From contig QEYB01001152.1 in NCBI GenBank assembly GCA_017562135.1, positions 310,001 through 374,000 on the forward strand: 64,000 bases of DNA, read 5' to 3'. Below are positions 12,843-23,470 of this stretch, piece by piece. Position 1 is the stretch's first letter. The number at the start of each line of letters is the position of its first letter. The stretch comes from Dipylidium caninum. Taxonomy: Eukaryota; Platyhelminthes; Cestoda; Cyclophyllidea; Dipylidiidae. The notes under the pieces are model-generated. The model was not told the DNA's origin and ran no database searches. It was given only the letters and a program-made list of their open reading frames with translations. The translations under genes were made by a program, and so were the position numbers.

Positions 12843-13985
12843 CTACTGCGGCGGAGGGGGTGGGGGTGGGGCCGGCGGCTGGTAGGCACCGTACGATTCG
12901 CTTTGGCTGTGGCTGGTGTCGCTGCTGCCACCGCTCATCTCCACTTGCTGAAACGACGCCTGCGCCTGCGGTGCGCAGGACTGGGCAGACTGCTGGGGTG
13001 TCAGCGGCTTCCGCTGTTGGTACTTGGTGCTTGGCCGCCGACCACGGGCACTCGTGCTGGACCGCGGGTTGGTGTGCGTCTTCACGTGGCGAGAGCGCTC
13101 GTCGGACCGGGCGAAACAACGATCGCAGTACTGGCAGGGGTAGGGCTTCTCCCCGGTGTGTGTCCGCCTGTGAGTGATGAGGTGGTCGCTGCGTGTAAAG
13201 CCCTTGTCACAGATGTTGCAAGTGTAGGGTCGAATGTCGCTATGCGTCCGCTGGTGCCTTTTTAGCTCATCCACTCTCGCGAACCGCTTCTCACAGCCTT
13301 CCGCATTGCAGACGAACTGCTTTTCTTTAGACAGGGTAGACGCTGAGGGCGTAGGCAGACTTCGCCGAGGGCGGAGCGTGAGGCTGGAGCAGCTGGAACG
13401 TCGTATTTCAGTGGGAAAATCGAAGGGTTCCGGCTTCACGTAGGTGTAACTTGGGGTCACCGCTTGTCCTGCTACAGTCGCTGAAGCATGTGTCCTGCTG
13501 CCACCAGTGAAAGGTGAAACCTCACAACAGGAAAGTGTTTGCGGCACACTGACACTGCGACGATTAACGAGGACGTCGAAGCGTGCAGAAGAAGACGATG
13601 GCTGATCGAAGCTGGTGTGCGTCCCCAACCGCATCGGCTGCAGAGGAGTGTAGACGGGAGTGAAAGTGGAGACGCTGGAGGGGGGCAGTGGAGTGTCCGT
13701 CTGTGAAACGGGCTGAGGGGTAGCGCCCGACACTCCGATGCTGGGCAGTGAGAATGAGCATTGCAGGTAGTAGGGGTTGACGGACCCACTTTCCATGTAG
13801 TCCGTGGCCTGAGGGTAGGACGCTCGCGCAGGCGCGATTTGGCCCTGCGTCGGCTGCGGATAGCACTGCAGGCGGTGCGTCTCGACGGGGGCGTAGGGAT
13901 CGCGCGCCAGCGGCTGGAGGCTCGAGTGGGGGGGGTCGAAACTGCCCTGCCTCTGCGGGCCTAGCTGAATGTCTGTTGCGGCCAT
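12843..13985 (-). CDS. EGR-type C2H2 zinc-finger transcription factor
   Basis: A 380-residue open frame with three adjacent C2H2 fingers at about residues 224-304, matching the early growth response (EGR/Krox) family. Zinc ligands are C226/C231/H244/H248, C256/C259/H272/H276 and C284/C287/H300/H304. The recognition helices RVDELKR, RSDHLIT and RSDERSR keep the R-E-R, R-H-T and R-E-R contacts of EGR1, so the expected target is GCGTGGGCG. Finger 1 has V where EGR1 has S. The N-terminal half is Ser/Thr/Pro/Gln-rich with a VKPEP motif near 184. The C-terminus is Gln/Ser-rich and ends in a proline run. In vertebrates these are immediate-early nuclear regulators. The start used is the first ATG, but the frame stays open upstream to a possible acceptor (CTCTAG near 14012), so a 5' coding exon may be missing. 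Confidence 0.9.
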   Translation of the reverse strand: MAATDIQLGPQRQGSFDPPHSSLQPLARDPYAPVETHRLQCYPQPTQGQIAPARASYPQATDYMESGSVNPYYLQCSFSLPSIGVSGATPQPVSQTDTPLPPSSVSTFTPVYTPLQPMRLGTHTSFDQPSSSSARFDVLVNRRSVSVPQTLSCCEVSPFTGGSRTHASATVAGQAVTPSYTYVKPEPFDFPTEIRRSSCSSLTLRPRRSLPTPSASTLSKEKQFVCNAEGCEKRFARVDELKRHQRTHSDIRPYTCNICDKGFTRSDHLITHRRTHTGEKPYPCQYCDRCFARSDERSRHVKTHTNPRSSTSARGRRPSTKYQQRKPLTPQQSAQSCAPQAQASFQQVEMSGGSSDTSHSQSESYGAYQPPAPPPPPPPQ

Positions 13986-14314
13986 TTGATTAACCGCGGC
14001 AGTTGGGGGAGAGGCATCTAGAGGGCGGGATGGGCGGACATTAGTCGAGTGGACAACAGAATAAGCACGTTAAGCCAAAGAAAATTGGGTATTTTGCGGA
14101 CTCCCGCTCAATAAGGACTTCTACAGCATCATGAAAAGCTAGATGAAAGAAGAATAAATCTCCGTATAGACGAGCCCCTCAGACGTGAGCTTTGGCACAA
14201 AAGGTTGCCGTTGTGTCCAGGGGCAGCGAGAGCGTGCGGAGACTTTCGAGCGCCTGGTGGCCCAGTCGCCGCAGACAGCGCCGAGACGTGCCGCGCCAGA
14301 CGACTGGCTTCCTG

Positions 14315-14323
14315 CGCCCACGC
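14315..14323 (-). promoter_or_regulatory. EGR consensus element upstream of the EGR gene
   Basis: Plus-strand CGCCCACGC is GCGTGGGCG on the strand of the gene, an exact EGR1/Krox consensus. It lies about 330 bp upstream of the assigned start codon. Identical 9-mers also occur at 7182-7190 and 26706-26714. Autoregulation is inference. Confidence 0.4.
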
Positions 14324-14690
14324 GCCCTTGACTCTCAAGGCACAGGAAGTTAATACGCAAATGAAAGTCGACAAATTTCGAGATTTCCTGCGTGCGGTCA
14401 TCGATGACATTCCACACACCGACGAAAGCGGAAAGGACAACTGGACGGCTAAAGTCTCCGGGTGAAAAGCCATGGAACGCATTTACTAGATCAGATAACG
14501 CGTAGCGACTGTTACGACTGGTAAAACACCGTAAATAACTGCATGACTGTATTCTCTAGAGTTGTGAGCTCGTCTCAACGGAGTCTGTTCCTTCATCCGA
14601 AGGAATGTGCAAAAACTGGGGCTTCAGTTGGGTGCACGGAGGGGGCTCACAACCCGTGGGCCGTCATCAGCACCCAGATCGCCCTGAACT

Positions 14691-14701
14691 GGGGGGGGGG
14701 G
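14691..14701. repeat. poly-G run (11)
   Basis: An uninterrupted run of 11 G. A likely slippage-prone site for sequencing or replication. Confidence 0.8.
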
Positions 14702-16691
14702 CGGGAAAGGAGGGCGCTCGGCGATGCCACTGCGAGGGTTTATCTCCTTCTCGCAGCCTCCAGAACGAGCCAATCAGTCATGATGACCGCCATTTTCGAC
14801 ATGGAATGCGGGCAACCTGAGTCCTCACAGTTTGTGCCTCTCGGTAGGTGCAAGTCATCACCTTGGCCCAATTCTCCTCCCTCCCAACCGCTGATTTTGC
14901 CGGCTTTGGCAAAGCGAATCAACTTCCCACTGGCACCATCCCCTCCGTCAACATGAAGTTGTGCCCCCTTTAGCCACAAACGCAGGATGCCACCAAACGA
15001 AATGTTAACGATAACGAGACGGTTCCACCGCAGGGAGGAAGAGGGTGGATAGAGGCGGTCACGGAGCCTCTGTGCGATCTGCCAACACGGACAGTCATTG
15101 TCGGATGTCGTGGACGCGAGTGACATAGATGATGAGGATGAAAATGCGGATCCCCTGGAAGAGGCACCGCGAAGTAAACCGCAGATCTTGTGATGCATCT
15201 CGTTGGTTTATTGACATGGAACCGCGTTAAGGATAAATTAGAAAGCGTAAATTTAGGAACCGGACACAATAAGCGCAAAGTAAACAATAAAGTGTTTGTT
15301 TACTTCCAGATTACTTCTAAAACGATGTTTGATGAATGAGTTAGTGTCATACAGCCATAGGTTTATGTGTCGGCTCGGCCAAATCAAAGTCAGCCGTCAG
15401 CACGCATTTGAGTGACAGGCCATTGAAGGCAGACCGAAGAAATGCGATGTTTTATCCTGCCGGAACAATTAAATTCCGTTTAAGGTTGTCGAAATGGCGG
15501 TGGATTCACCGATTGTGGTTGGAAATGCACTCAATAACGGCACAACGGTTATGCAGCTTCTTTTTCCAGCCCTCGTCGTCGTCATCGTCGATGTTTGGCT
15601 TCCATTTGGCAAAAAGGCGCCGATGGGCGATGGATGAAAGTATATCCGCAGGCCTACTCACCGAAAACATGCTTCCACTCGGAAGGATCTGGTTCTTTTG
15701 GCGTCCCCTCTGGTATTTCTCTACGCCCTAAAACACCTCTTGGTGCGCGAAGTGACTTCTCGCCAAATTTCTGCTCCGTCTTCACTACTCTAGTCGAAAG
15801 CGCAGCCACCACTGTGGTGCAGCGAAAATGAGTGGACACACGCTCGGTCTCCGTCACTACTGCAATAAGCCACGCCGGCACAGTGGAGGAAAGTCATGAG
15901 ATGCGCATATTATTTACGGTATGCCAATACACAATCGGGTTGTGCGGTCCCCACGCCACCGGGAAGAGCAAAGACAGAGCGGCGTCAGCTGGACATTCAC
16001 TCCGGCGAGAGCTGCGGAACGGCCATTGCCACGGATCGGCCGGCGCAGCTTTCCCCTCCCGCCCAAGTGGCCTCCTGTCGGGTGGCGGCGCTGAACTGTC
16101 GCGCCTCGATAGAATTTAGGGCGCGACGGCAGGCCACCACTTATCAGGCCAAAACCGCTGCGCTGATTTTGGCAGCTAGCTGTTTTCGCATGTGATAAAA
16201 TTTATGACAACCAGTGATGATGAAGTGAGTACTTTGTCCCCTACTTCGTACCAAATTGCCGGATTCTATGCGTTTCCGTTAAAGTGCGACATTGTCTTAG
16301 CTGGTTTACGTGGCGCAGGTTGGAGGAGCCTAGCTTTCTAGATAAATGAGCAAAACCTTTGTTCCGCCGTGCGGAGCACTAATGAGGCTCGTTTTATTTA
16401 GTCTAATTGTATGCAGTGAAGTCCATCACGCGGTAGGCTCATCTTCATCGAGCTGAGCACGTAGAAGAAGACAACCAAGAACAAAGTCGACGCACGCTGA
16501 AGGAGACAACAGTTGTCTCAGTTGAAACACCAACTCGTCAGTCGACCACAACCTGCTTCTAAGTTGAAATAGCGAAAGTGACATGTGTTAAAGCCATCGC
16601 TAAGTTGCATACACTCCAAACCATCTTGACGTGTGATCCACAATCACTTCAAGTGGAAATCCCAACGTAATGAGTATAACTTTTTGAAATT

Positions 16692-16703
16692 CCCCCCCCC
16701 CCC
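16692..16703. repeat. poly-C run (12)
   Basis: An uninterrupted run of 12 C, with no gene assigned around it. Confidence 0.8.
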
Positions 16704-17468
16704 AGCAGACGAGCCTCTCTTGCTGGCCGAGATAACTGCAGAAAGACGTCCATAGACAGAGACAGTTTGGAGGGTGATTTCCTCAGATGTGACCATCAAG
16801 GAACCACTCCCACCGTGTTTCTACCTTCGAAGCGCATTAACAGGAGCACCACTTCGGTGCAGCTGTGGTGTGCAACTCGGCGCTCGTTCGCAACATCGTC
16901 CAAAGGAAGCTGAGCCATCGGGTCCGAGTTATGGCAGGGAAGTGCGACTCGTTAGGGGAAAAAGTGCCTGTTTGCAAGGCAGGTAAACACAATGACCGAT
17001 TTTACGCACTTCTACTGACTTTTATGACTAATGTAGAACCACAAACGTAGTTGGTAAAAGTCGCGTCGCGCAAGGATGAGCCAGCGAATGGAACACGTGC
17101 ACGTCCGCCCCCGCGAATTCCACAAGGTCAGACGGTGCGCAGCGCTCCGCATGGCAAACTAAGTCGCTCTCCTTAGGCTCCAATACCCTCCCTTGCCATT
17201 TCAATGTATTGTCGACTTCCATCGCTCCTGACCATGACGGTTGCTCCCAGTCTTCGCCTTGGACCAAGGAATGTGACCACTTTTTATACCAAGATCAACA
17301 GAGAGATAAACATGACAAATTAAATGATGGTCAAACATTAATCACAATGTAACTACTCTTTCAAACACAAAGCGATGGTGTTTCGGCTCTCTAAGGAAAA
17401 TATAGATGAAAAAATACAGTAGTACAGGCACTATGATAAGTAAGCATGAGAGAGATGGAAACACTCAC

Positions 17469-17697
17469 GGGGATCGAATCTAGTATAGGCCATAAGGTCG
17501 GTAGACTTGATTGGAGTTGGCGTGTCAAGATTCTCATAGCGGGAGAAGTCCTGGGCGATATCACTGGCGGTGGCGGTAGTTGTAGGTGTATAACCGGTTT
17601 TTATCTCAGACAGGGGAGGTGGATCTTGCTCCATAACTTCTATTTCTTCAAGTTTGGGCCGCACTCCCATCCTCCTTATAAGAAGGGCTTGCGACAT
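17469..17697 (-). CDS. possible coding exon of unknown protein
   Basis: Reading on the minus strand from ATG at 17697, about 76 residues run to a strong donor CCCC|GTGAGT at 17469/17468. The frame is open upstream to a possible acceptor near 17729. The peptide is acidic and Thr/Pro-rich (it includes RPKLEEIEVMEQDPPPLSEI and DFSRYENLDTPTPIKSTDL), which looks more like a protein than the neighbouring chance frames. No family was recognised and no partner exon was confirmed. A further minus-strand frame at 17028-17267 could belong to the same gene but has no supporting motif. Confidence 0.35.
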
Positions 17698-20600
17698 GTG
17701 TGTTTGTGCCCTTAAGAACGGCCAACTGCTGTGTAATCATCCTCAAATTCAAGAGCCAATGAAATTTCTCATGTGCACCGCAGCTGTCAGTAACACCAAA
17801 TTAGTAGGCAATCGGACCAATCTGCGGTTCAGCACTTGAATCAGCTGGGACGTAGCCACTTGGCTTGGGTCAGTACATCCACTTGCCGTCACGCTCGTCA
17901 CTGCGATGCACGTGTTACAGCCCGCACGCCAGCCAATGGCGAGGGCGCGTGACGGTTATTCGCTGAGGCCAGCCAATGGGAAGTGAGTCTCCGGTGAGTG
18001 AACTTGCATGAATAATTTTCAGAGGGAATTATTAAGAATGCAGTCAATTTCCTCAAATAATTTCCCCTATTTGTACTGAATCGCATATAAAGACACGAGA
18101 GTTGGAGGTGGGTTGGGCCGATAGGCAGGTAAAATAAACACGTTTCCATGAATATCGTGTGTAAGTTAACTGATGTCAGGCACAAAGTAATCTGCGTAAA
18201 CAACACCTTGTAGCTTTATGGTTTTCCTTACTGGCCCAATTTAGCAATGGCTACGGAGTACTCATTTGACTTGATCTAACATGAGCGTCAACAGAGTGAA
18301 GCTCTGATATATCTGCATTCGAACAGCATTGTTTCAAGCTGGTTAACTCTTCACTGGATCAATTGGAATAAATAAATAAATAAAGAGGGAGCAGGCGGAC
18401 AGGTTTGAGTAAAACGACGTAGAGATGATATATGAGTGTGGAGAGTGTTTCAGACTTGTGTCTCACATTTACCAGATCTTACATCCGCATGAGATCAGGA
18501 AATACGCCGTCCCGAAACACTTTCAACGTTTCTCTGTGCCGAGTAAGCCAGCTGGCCGGACAAGAATAGTAGGTGCTTAATTGCACGTCTAATAATATAC
18601 GACATGTGCAGCCCCAAACGTAACTCCCCCCCTTTAACTGTCGTAAACTACAAAACGTCACTTCCTCTCATTGTAACGCACCATAAAATCAGGCTTTATT
18701 TGACGCATTTTTCCCAAACAGGATTAGACCAACGAGGTGCCCTTCGAACCACTTGTCTTTCGTCCAATGTGTTTTACACAAATATTGGCAATAGTGTGAA
18801 TGAAATCACCTGGACTCGACGTCAGTTGGATTTCCGTCAACGAAAAGCAGCTAAATAAGGTGGCTCGCATGCCATTGTCGAGGGGAGCAGGTGCCAATGT
18901 TGGGATGCACCACGAGAAATATGCTCCTCCTCGAGTCAGCATCTCCACTTATTGGTGAGTACGATATATAGCCTCGGGATGACATCTATGGCGAACCTAG
19001 TGACTCGAACCTTCGGAATTCTCCTGGCGTCGACATCGACAAGGTGAGTTTTCACAGACCAGCGGCCTCGGTCAAGCTCATCCACGAGATGTGGCCCACG
19101 GGAAAAATGAGAGGCGACTTTTGTGATTATTTAACAAAATCTTATGCATTACACAAGTGGGAAGGGTCCCGAGGCGAGGCGAGTTAAAGTGATGTTGCAG
19201 GTTTGGTCGTATTCGGACCAACATGAGCACAGCAGCAGTGCGGCAGTTCGTTATAAGTGACTTCCGCTGCGTCGACTATCCACCGCTGGAGAGTCCTCTG
19301 TCACGGGCGGCAGCAGTGTAGGTTGGGGGAAACGCTGGTGTTAATGCAACTCTGTTAAGGGGAATATTGGCTGCATGGCACACGGGGAGGCTGAGTGGCA
19401 GCGACGGGGCGGGGGCACAATAGGTGCTCCCCTTTCAGAGCCCTGCAGACGATCCGCATCACTTGGTTTGAGCGCTAGTTTGGGTCCTGGCGCCTGCAGC
19501 TGGAACCGTTGATGTGATACCATAACCCTAATCCCAAGACAAGATTTCCGGGGTGAATGCGTCGCATAGTTGGACCTCGACCCTCCTCGCAACCCCCTTT
19601 CTGGCCACCAGTGAAGATATCAGCAATTAGAGGGGCTTTCGTAGACATTCGCATGATAAATGAGGTGCCCTCTCGCTGCTACCATTCCGCGGCCCGTTTA
19701 TCACTCAGGCTGCCCCAAGTGCACCTTCGAATGCCCTTCTCCCGTTAACACTCGTCCCATAAGCGGCAGTGGACAGGTCTGCAGACTTATGCTGCGCCGC
19801 GTTAGGTCGTTATTTTGGCCCACGTTGCTCCATCGCCCTCATCGCAAGCATTCGAACAGGAGGTTTGGCAAACGGCTCCCGTGAACTTTGCAGCTGCTCC
19901 ACATGGGGGCTCGGATTTTCCGGGTTGTGATATGTTTGTGCAGGATATTTGGAAGTAAGACTGACAAGAAACCGGAAGACAGTCTGAATTCACTTAGTTG
20001 TCAAAACTCGTAGTTTAATCTGTGCAATTCCAACGCCTAAGAGGTCTCCACCTTCTCAATAGAACGGAAAGTGCTGGAGCGACTCTTGCTGTCCCCCCCC
20101 CCATCGGACACCATCTGGGCAAAATTGTCCGGTGCGAAAACGGCAAAGGTGCGATTAAACTCCCCAGCAAATTTTTCTCAGCGACCAACAGGCGCTGGCG
20201 GATGCGAAAATCTCCTCTCCGTTCCGCGGCGGAAGCGGTGCCCGCGGGGACGGGCTGCCGCCGGCTACGGGCACGCCAATTCGCAGATCGTCGGGAGAGA
20301 CGATGAGTTGTGCAAAATCCATCGCCAACTTGGCCGCTGCTCGTCGGGGTGGGGAGAGGAGGACATGAGGAAATACACACAGAGTGTGAGGCGAGTGGCC
20401 GTGTGTTGTATGGAGTCTATTTTCGGTATAACGCGGGGGCGGATAATTTTTGGAACTACGCTGCGAACACAAAAAGACAAATGAGTGGTCTGTCATCATT
20501 AAAGTTGGGTAGGGAAGGGTTAACGAATGAAGCGTTGCAGGAGGAATGAGGAAACACACGCTGTGGAATGGCGGGGCGACGACGCTGCCAAGGCTGGCGG

Positions 20601-22056
20601 GGGGACTGCCGGCCCGCGTTTCGTCCTTCGGCCTCCACTTCGTCTGCTTACAACGCACTCGGGGCCGTCATTCTGCGCTAGCACTTGCCTATTGGTGAAA
20701 AATTGTGTCGGTTGCTGCGGAACATCCACAGACAACTCGAGCGCTTGCGACTGCAGTCGGCGCTCTTCCACCTCTCCTCCGCGTCCGTTATGGCCATGCA
20801 ACCACGAAGAAGCACTTCTGGCACACGCATTTTTGCCCTGTGGAGGGTTCTTGATCGCACAACTCTCACCCTTACATGAAGTGTCGTCTTTACTGAGTGG
20901 GAATGTCACTTTTAATAGGTATGTTCCGCGGGGGCGCGTGATAATCTGAACTTGGTGGTGTGGTTGCACCACAGTGCAAGAGCATCAATCACGCTGGTCG
21001 CTACCACCGTTCTTCGGCAGAAGTGGAAGAGGCAGAGCGTACGACTTCCGCGCGCCACCACCTCCGCTCGCCTCCGCCGCGTTTCACTGCCGACTGGGGC
21101 ACTCGTCTGGAGACCAACGAATCGAGCGTCCTCACCGACGCCTACTCTCACCCCCACTGCGCCAGAATATTCCCAGGTGACAAGCGTTGTCAGTGTCAAG
21201 TCTTGCCGTCACAGCCCTACCAGCAGTCCGTTAATTGCGAGCTTTTGTTTCACCCTCCCACGTCCCTATAGGAAACCATGTGATGCAAAAAGTACTTGAT
21301 TCTCCATAGCAAAATCTACTGATTGACGCAATTGCCTGAGAGTTATGCGACAGAGTGAGGCACAGCCCGCGGATCTTCTCTGCTACGCGGCGTCGGGCAA
21401 ACAGGAGCAGTGGTGTGTGATTGCAGTCTCTTGGCACGAAAAGCGCCGCAACCGACTCGAGCAGCAGTGCCCTTCACATGAGATGCACGGCTTCTTGCAC
21501 TGCGCTACGGGACGATCCTGCCCTGTCGACTGCCCTGGCAATTCAACGATCCCCAACTGCTCATGGGCGTTGGGAGCCACGAGGGCATTTCCCCAACCTG
21601 CGAGGCGCGTCTGGTCGGACTTGAGTACATCAGCCATATACTTCGTCAGAAGGAATTTACAGTGTATGCGCTTATAGAACGGCGACAGGGGTGTGTCTGC
21701 CGGTTAGTGGACCTCTAAGGTGGCACAAGGGAAAGTGGAGACGGCGTCTGTGTCTTTCAGCGCCAGCAACGTAAAAAAGCACAGAGCGAAGCTTAAGGTT
21801 GTAAGTCATTTCTGCCTCGAGAGGGATCAGCTATCCTCAACCTCTACTTCTCACATGACTTAGAGGGAAGCCCTAATTTATTCACACCTCGAACACGCAT
21901 TTAAAGACGCGTTGAAGTACTTACACGCAAGTGGCCTCTCAACATCGTTTGCTCGCGTAGTCCGCGAGGAGGCACCGTAGGAAGCGTGTGTCGAACGGTC
22001 CCCGCCACGTGGCCCGCCGTCGTCAACACCCTCGCCCCCGCCCGGGCTGCGAGCAG

Positions 22057-22089
22057 CCACCACCACCACCGCCGCCGCCGCCGCCACCG
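22057..22089. repeat. CCACC / CCG triplet repeat
   Basis: CCACCACCACCACC followed by repeated CCG. It creates proline, glycine or tryptophan-rich chance frames on both strands, so open frames crossing it should not be trusted. Confidence 0.75.
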
Positions 22090-22291
22090 TCGGGAGGCCC
22101 GTGGCACGACTGGTCCTCGTCTTCCCACGGGCCTGTGCGCGCACTGGCGCGCTGGAGACCCCGCCGGCCTGTTCGCCGCCCCGTGTTCACCCCGTTGTGG
22201 TAGGTGTGTGTGCGCATCTCCGTTCGCGCGTGCGGACGTGGAGAAGAGCCCAAGTTCCGGAACTGGGTACTATTTTGCGTGCGTGCATGGG

Positions 22292-22299
22292 TATAAATA
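22292..22299 (+). promoter_or_regulatory. canonical TATA box, TATAAATA
   Basis: gTATAAATAggcc lies in G+C-rich flanks, an ideal TATA context, and would place a start site near 22325. About 230 nt downstream is a donor-like GAG|GTAACA (22555/22556). No coding exon could be linked to it. It may be the promoter of an unrecognised gene whose first exon is non-coding, or chance. Confidence 0.3.
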
Positions 22300-22741
22300 G
22301 GCCGGCAAAATTGGCAACCGGCGACTTGCCCTGGTCTCTGTGCACGGCGCGGACACGGGGCGGCGCAACGCGGCGCTGCGAGTTGCGCTTCCATTTTCAC
22401 ACAGTTTACGCGACTGCCGTGGCCGCAATTCGCCTCCCTCAAAGTACCATCCAACCGAGCGCCGCCTGCCTTCTCCGGACGCCCTTTGCTGGGCTGCCGT
22501 GCAGAGCCACATCGCCTGTTCGCCCCGTCCGCAGCTCAGCTGAGAGGCCGTGGAGGTAACATTCCGGATGCACCGGTTACTTCAGTCTCAGTTCGCGAAC
22601 GAACAGCCTCTCCTAAGGTCTACCGGAAAGTCTTGTTCGTCTTTGGAATAAAACAAAATACAATTTTTTCTTACCATCAGCAAACTTTATTAAGTAATTT
22701 CATTGCCATTATTATTATTATTGTCATTGACTTCTTGCCAG

Positions 22742-23470
22742 TATGAGAGCAATTAGTTTATCACTTTTTTTGCAAAAATGTTTTATCTTTTGACGCCAAA
22801 CATTGAAGCGGTGCTTGTCCGTTATCTTCTTCATTTTTTGCCCTTCAAAAAATTTTGCAAGGACGATAACAAGTGATAATTCGAGGATGACAAGACAGGG
22901 GAATATGGTGGGTGCCACAGAATTTCCCAGCCTAGTTCCGCAACTTTTTGACTAGTCCGCACAGCAGCACGATGTCCTTCCTCCCTCTTGAACACCACCA
23001 GTCCCTTTCCTTCGACTACCGTCTTTAAATTGTCCAGTTTCTGACGCTGCTTCACCGAATTGAGCACTTTGCGTTCGCTTTTAAAAGCTCATAGCGCACA
23101 GTCCCCGAATGTCTCACCATCTACACACCACAGCATCCTCTTATCCGAAGCCCAAAATTGGCATAAAGGCGGAAGCGCAAAGCGATCCACTTTTGGTCCC
23201 TACTCATCATCCGGTTCAAGAAAGGCTTGATTTTGTTCCCATCAAGCAGAGATGTGCATATGACGTCTCAACCATCCAAATTCTTCTGAGTTGCTTCGTG
23301 AGGCGCCCACCCTGAATGTTACCACATCAATCCTATCTTCCAAATGTGTTCCTAAATGATTTGCTGAACTGAAGTAAGCCTTTACGCGGTTTTCGACATT
23401 GCCAGATAAGGATCTCGATCAGACGTGGTTTCGACAATATCGTCGTCGATCAAAGACTTCAACGAACACC
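22742..23470 (-). mobile_element. decayed mariner transposase (relic 1)
   Basis: Minus-strand translation gives, across several frames and stops, the mariner order: a stretch like ICTSLLDGNKIKPFLNRM, a degraded catalytic DEKW region (SRDQKW), then KVAELGWEILWHPPYSPVLS and NYHLLSSLQNFLKGKK, followed by a shifted frame running to about 22742. HPPYSP and the YHLF-like block are diagnostic of Tc1/mariner elements. At least one frameshift and several stops make it non-functional. Terminal inverted repeats were not found, so the edges are approximate. Confidence 0.8.

Larger units (their letters stand above)
13986..22280. other. upstream region of EGR gene, largely unassigned
   Basis: About 8 kb of G+C-richer DNA. 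It holds an EGR-type site, poly-G and poly-C runs (14691-14701, 16692-16703), an AAAT repeat (18367-18384) and one possible minus-strand exon (17469-17697). Other frames of 100-150 codons (near 14.2, 14.8-15.2 and 20.0-21.2 kb) are mostly matched by equally long frames on the other strand and look like chance. An upstream EGR exon may lie here but was not identified. Confidence 0.45.

Noticed and set aside
18980..19060. tRNA-like GGTTCGAGTC on the minus strand
   Set aside because: The T-loop-like sequence has no matching T-stem, anticodon arm or acceptor stem.
20520..20972. 150-codon minus-strand frame
   Set aside because: Matched by a 140-codon frame on the opposite strand, no motif and several internal donor-like sites without partners.
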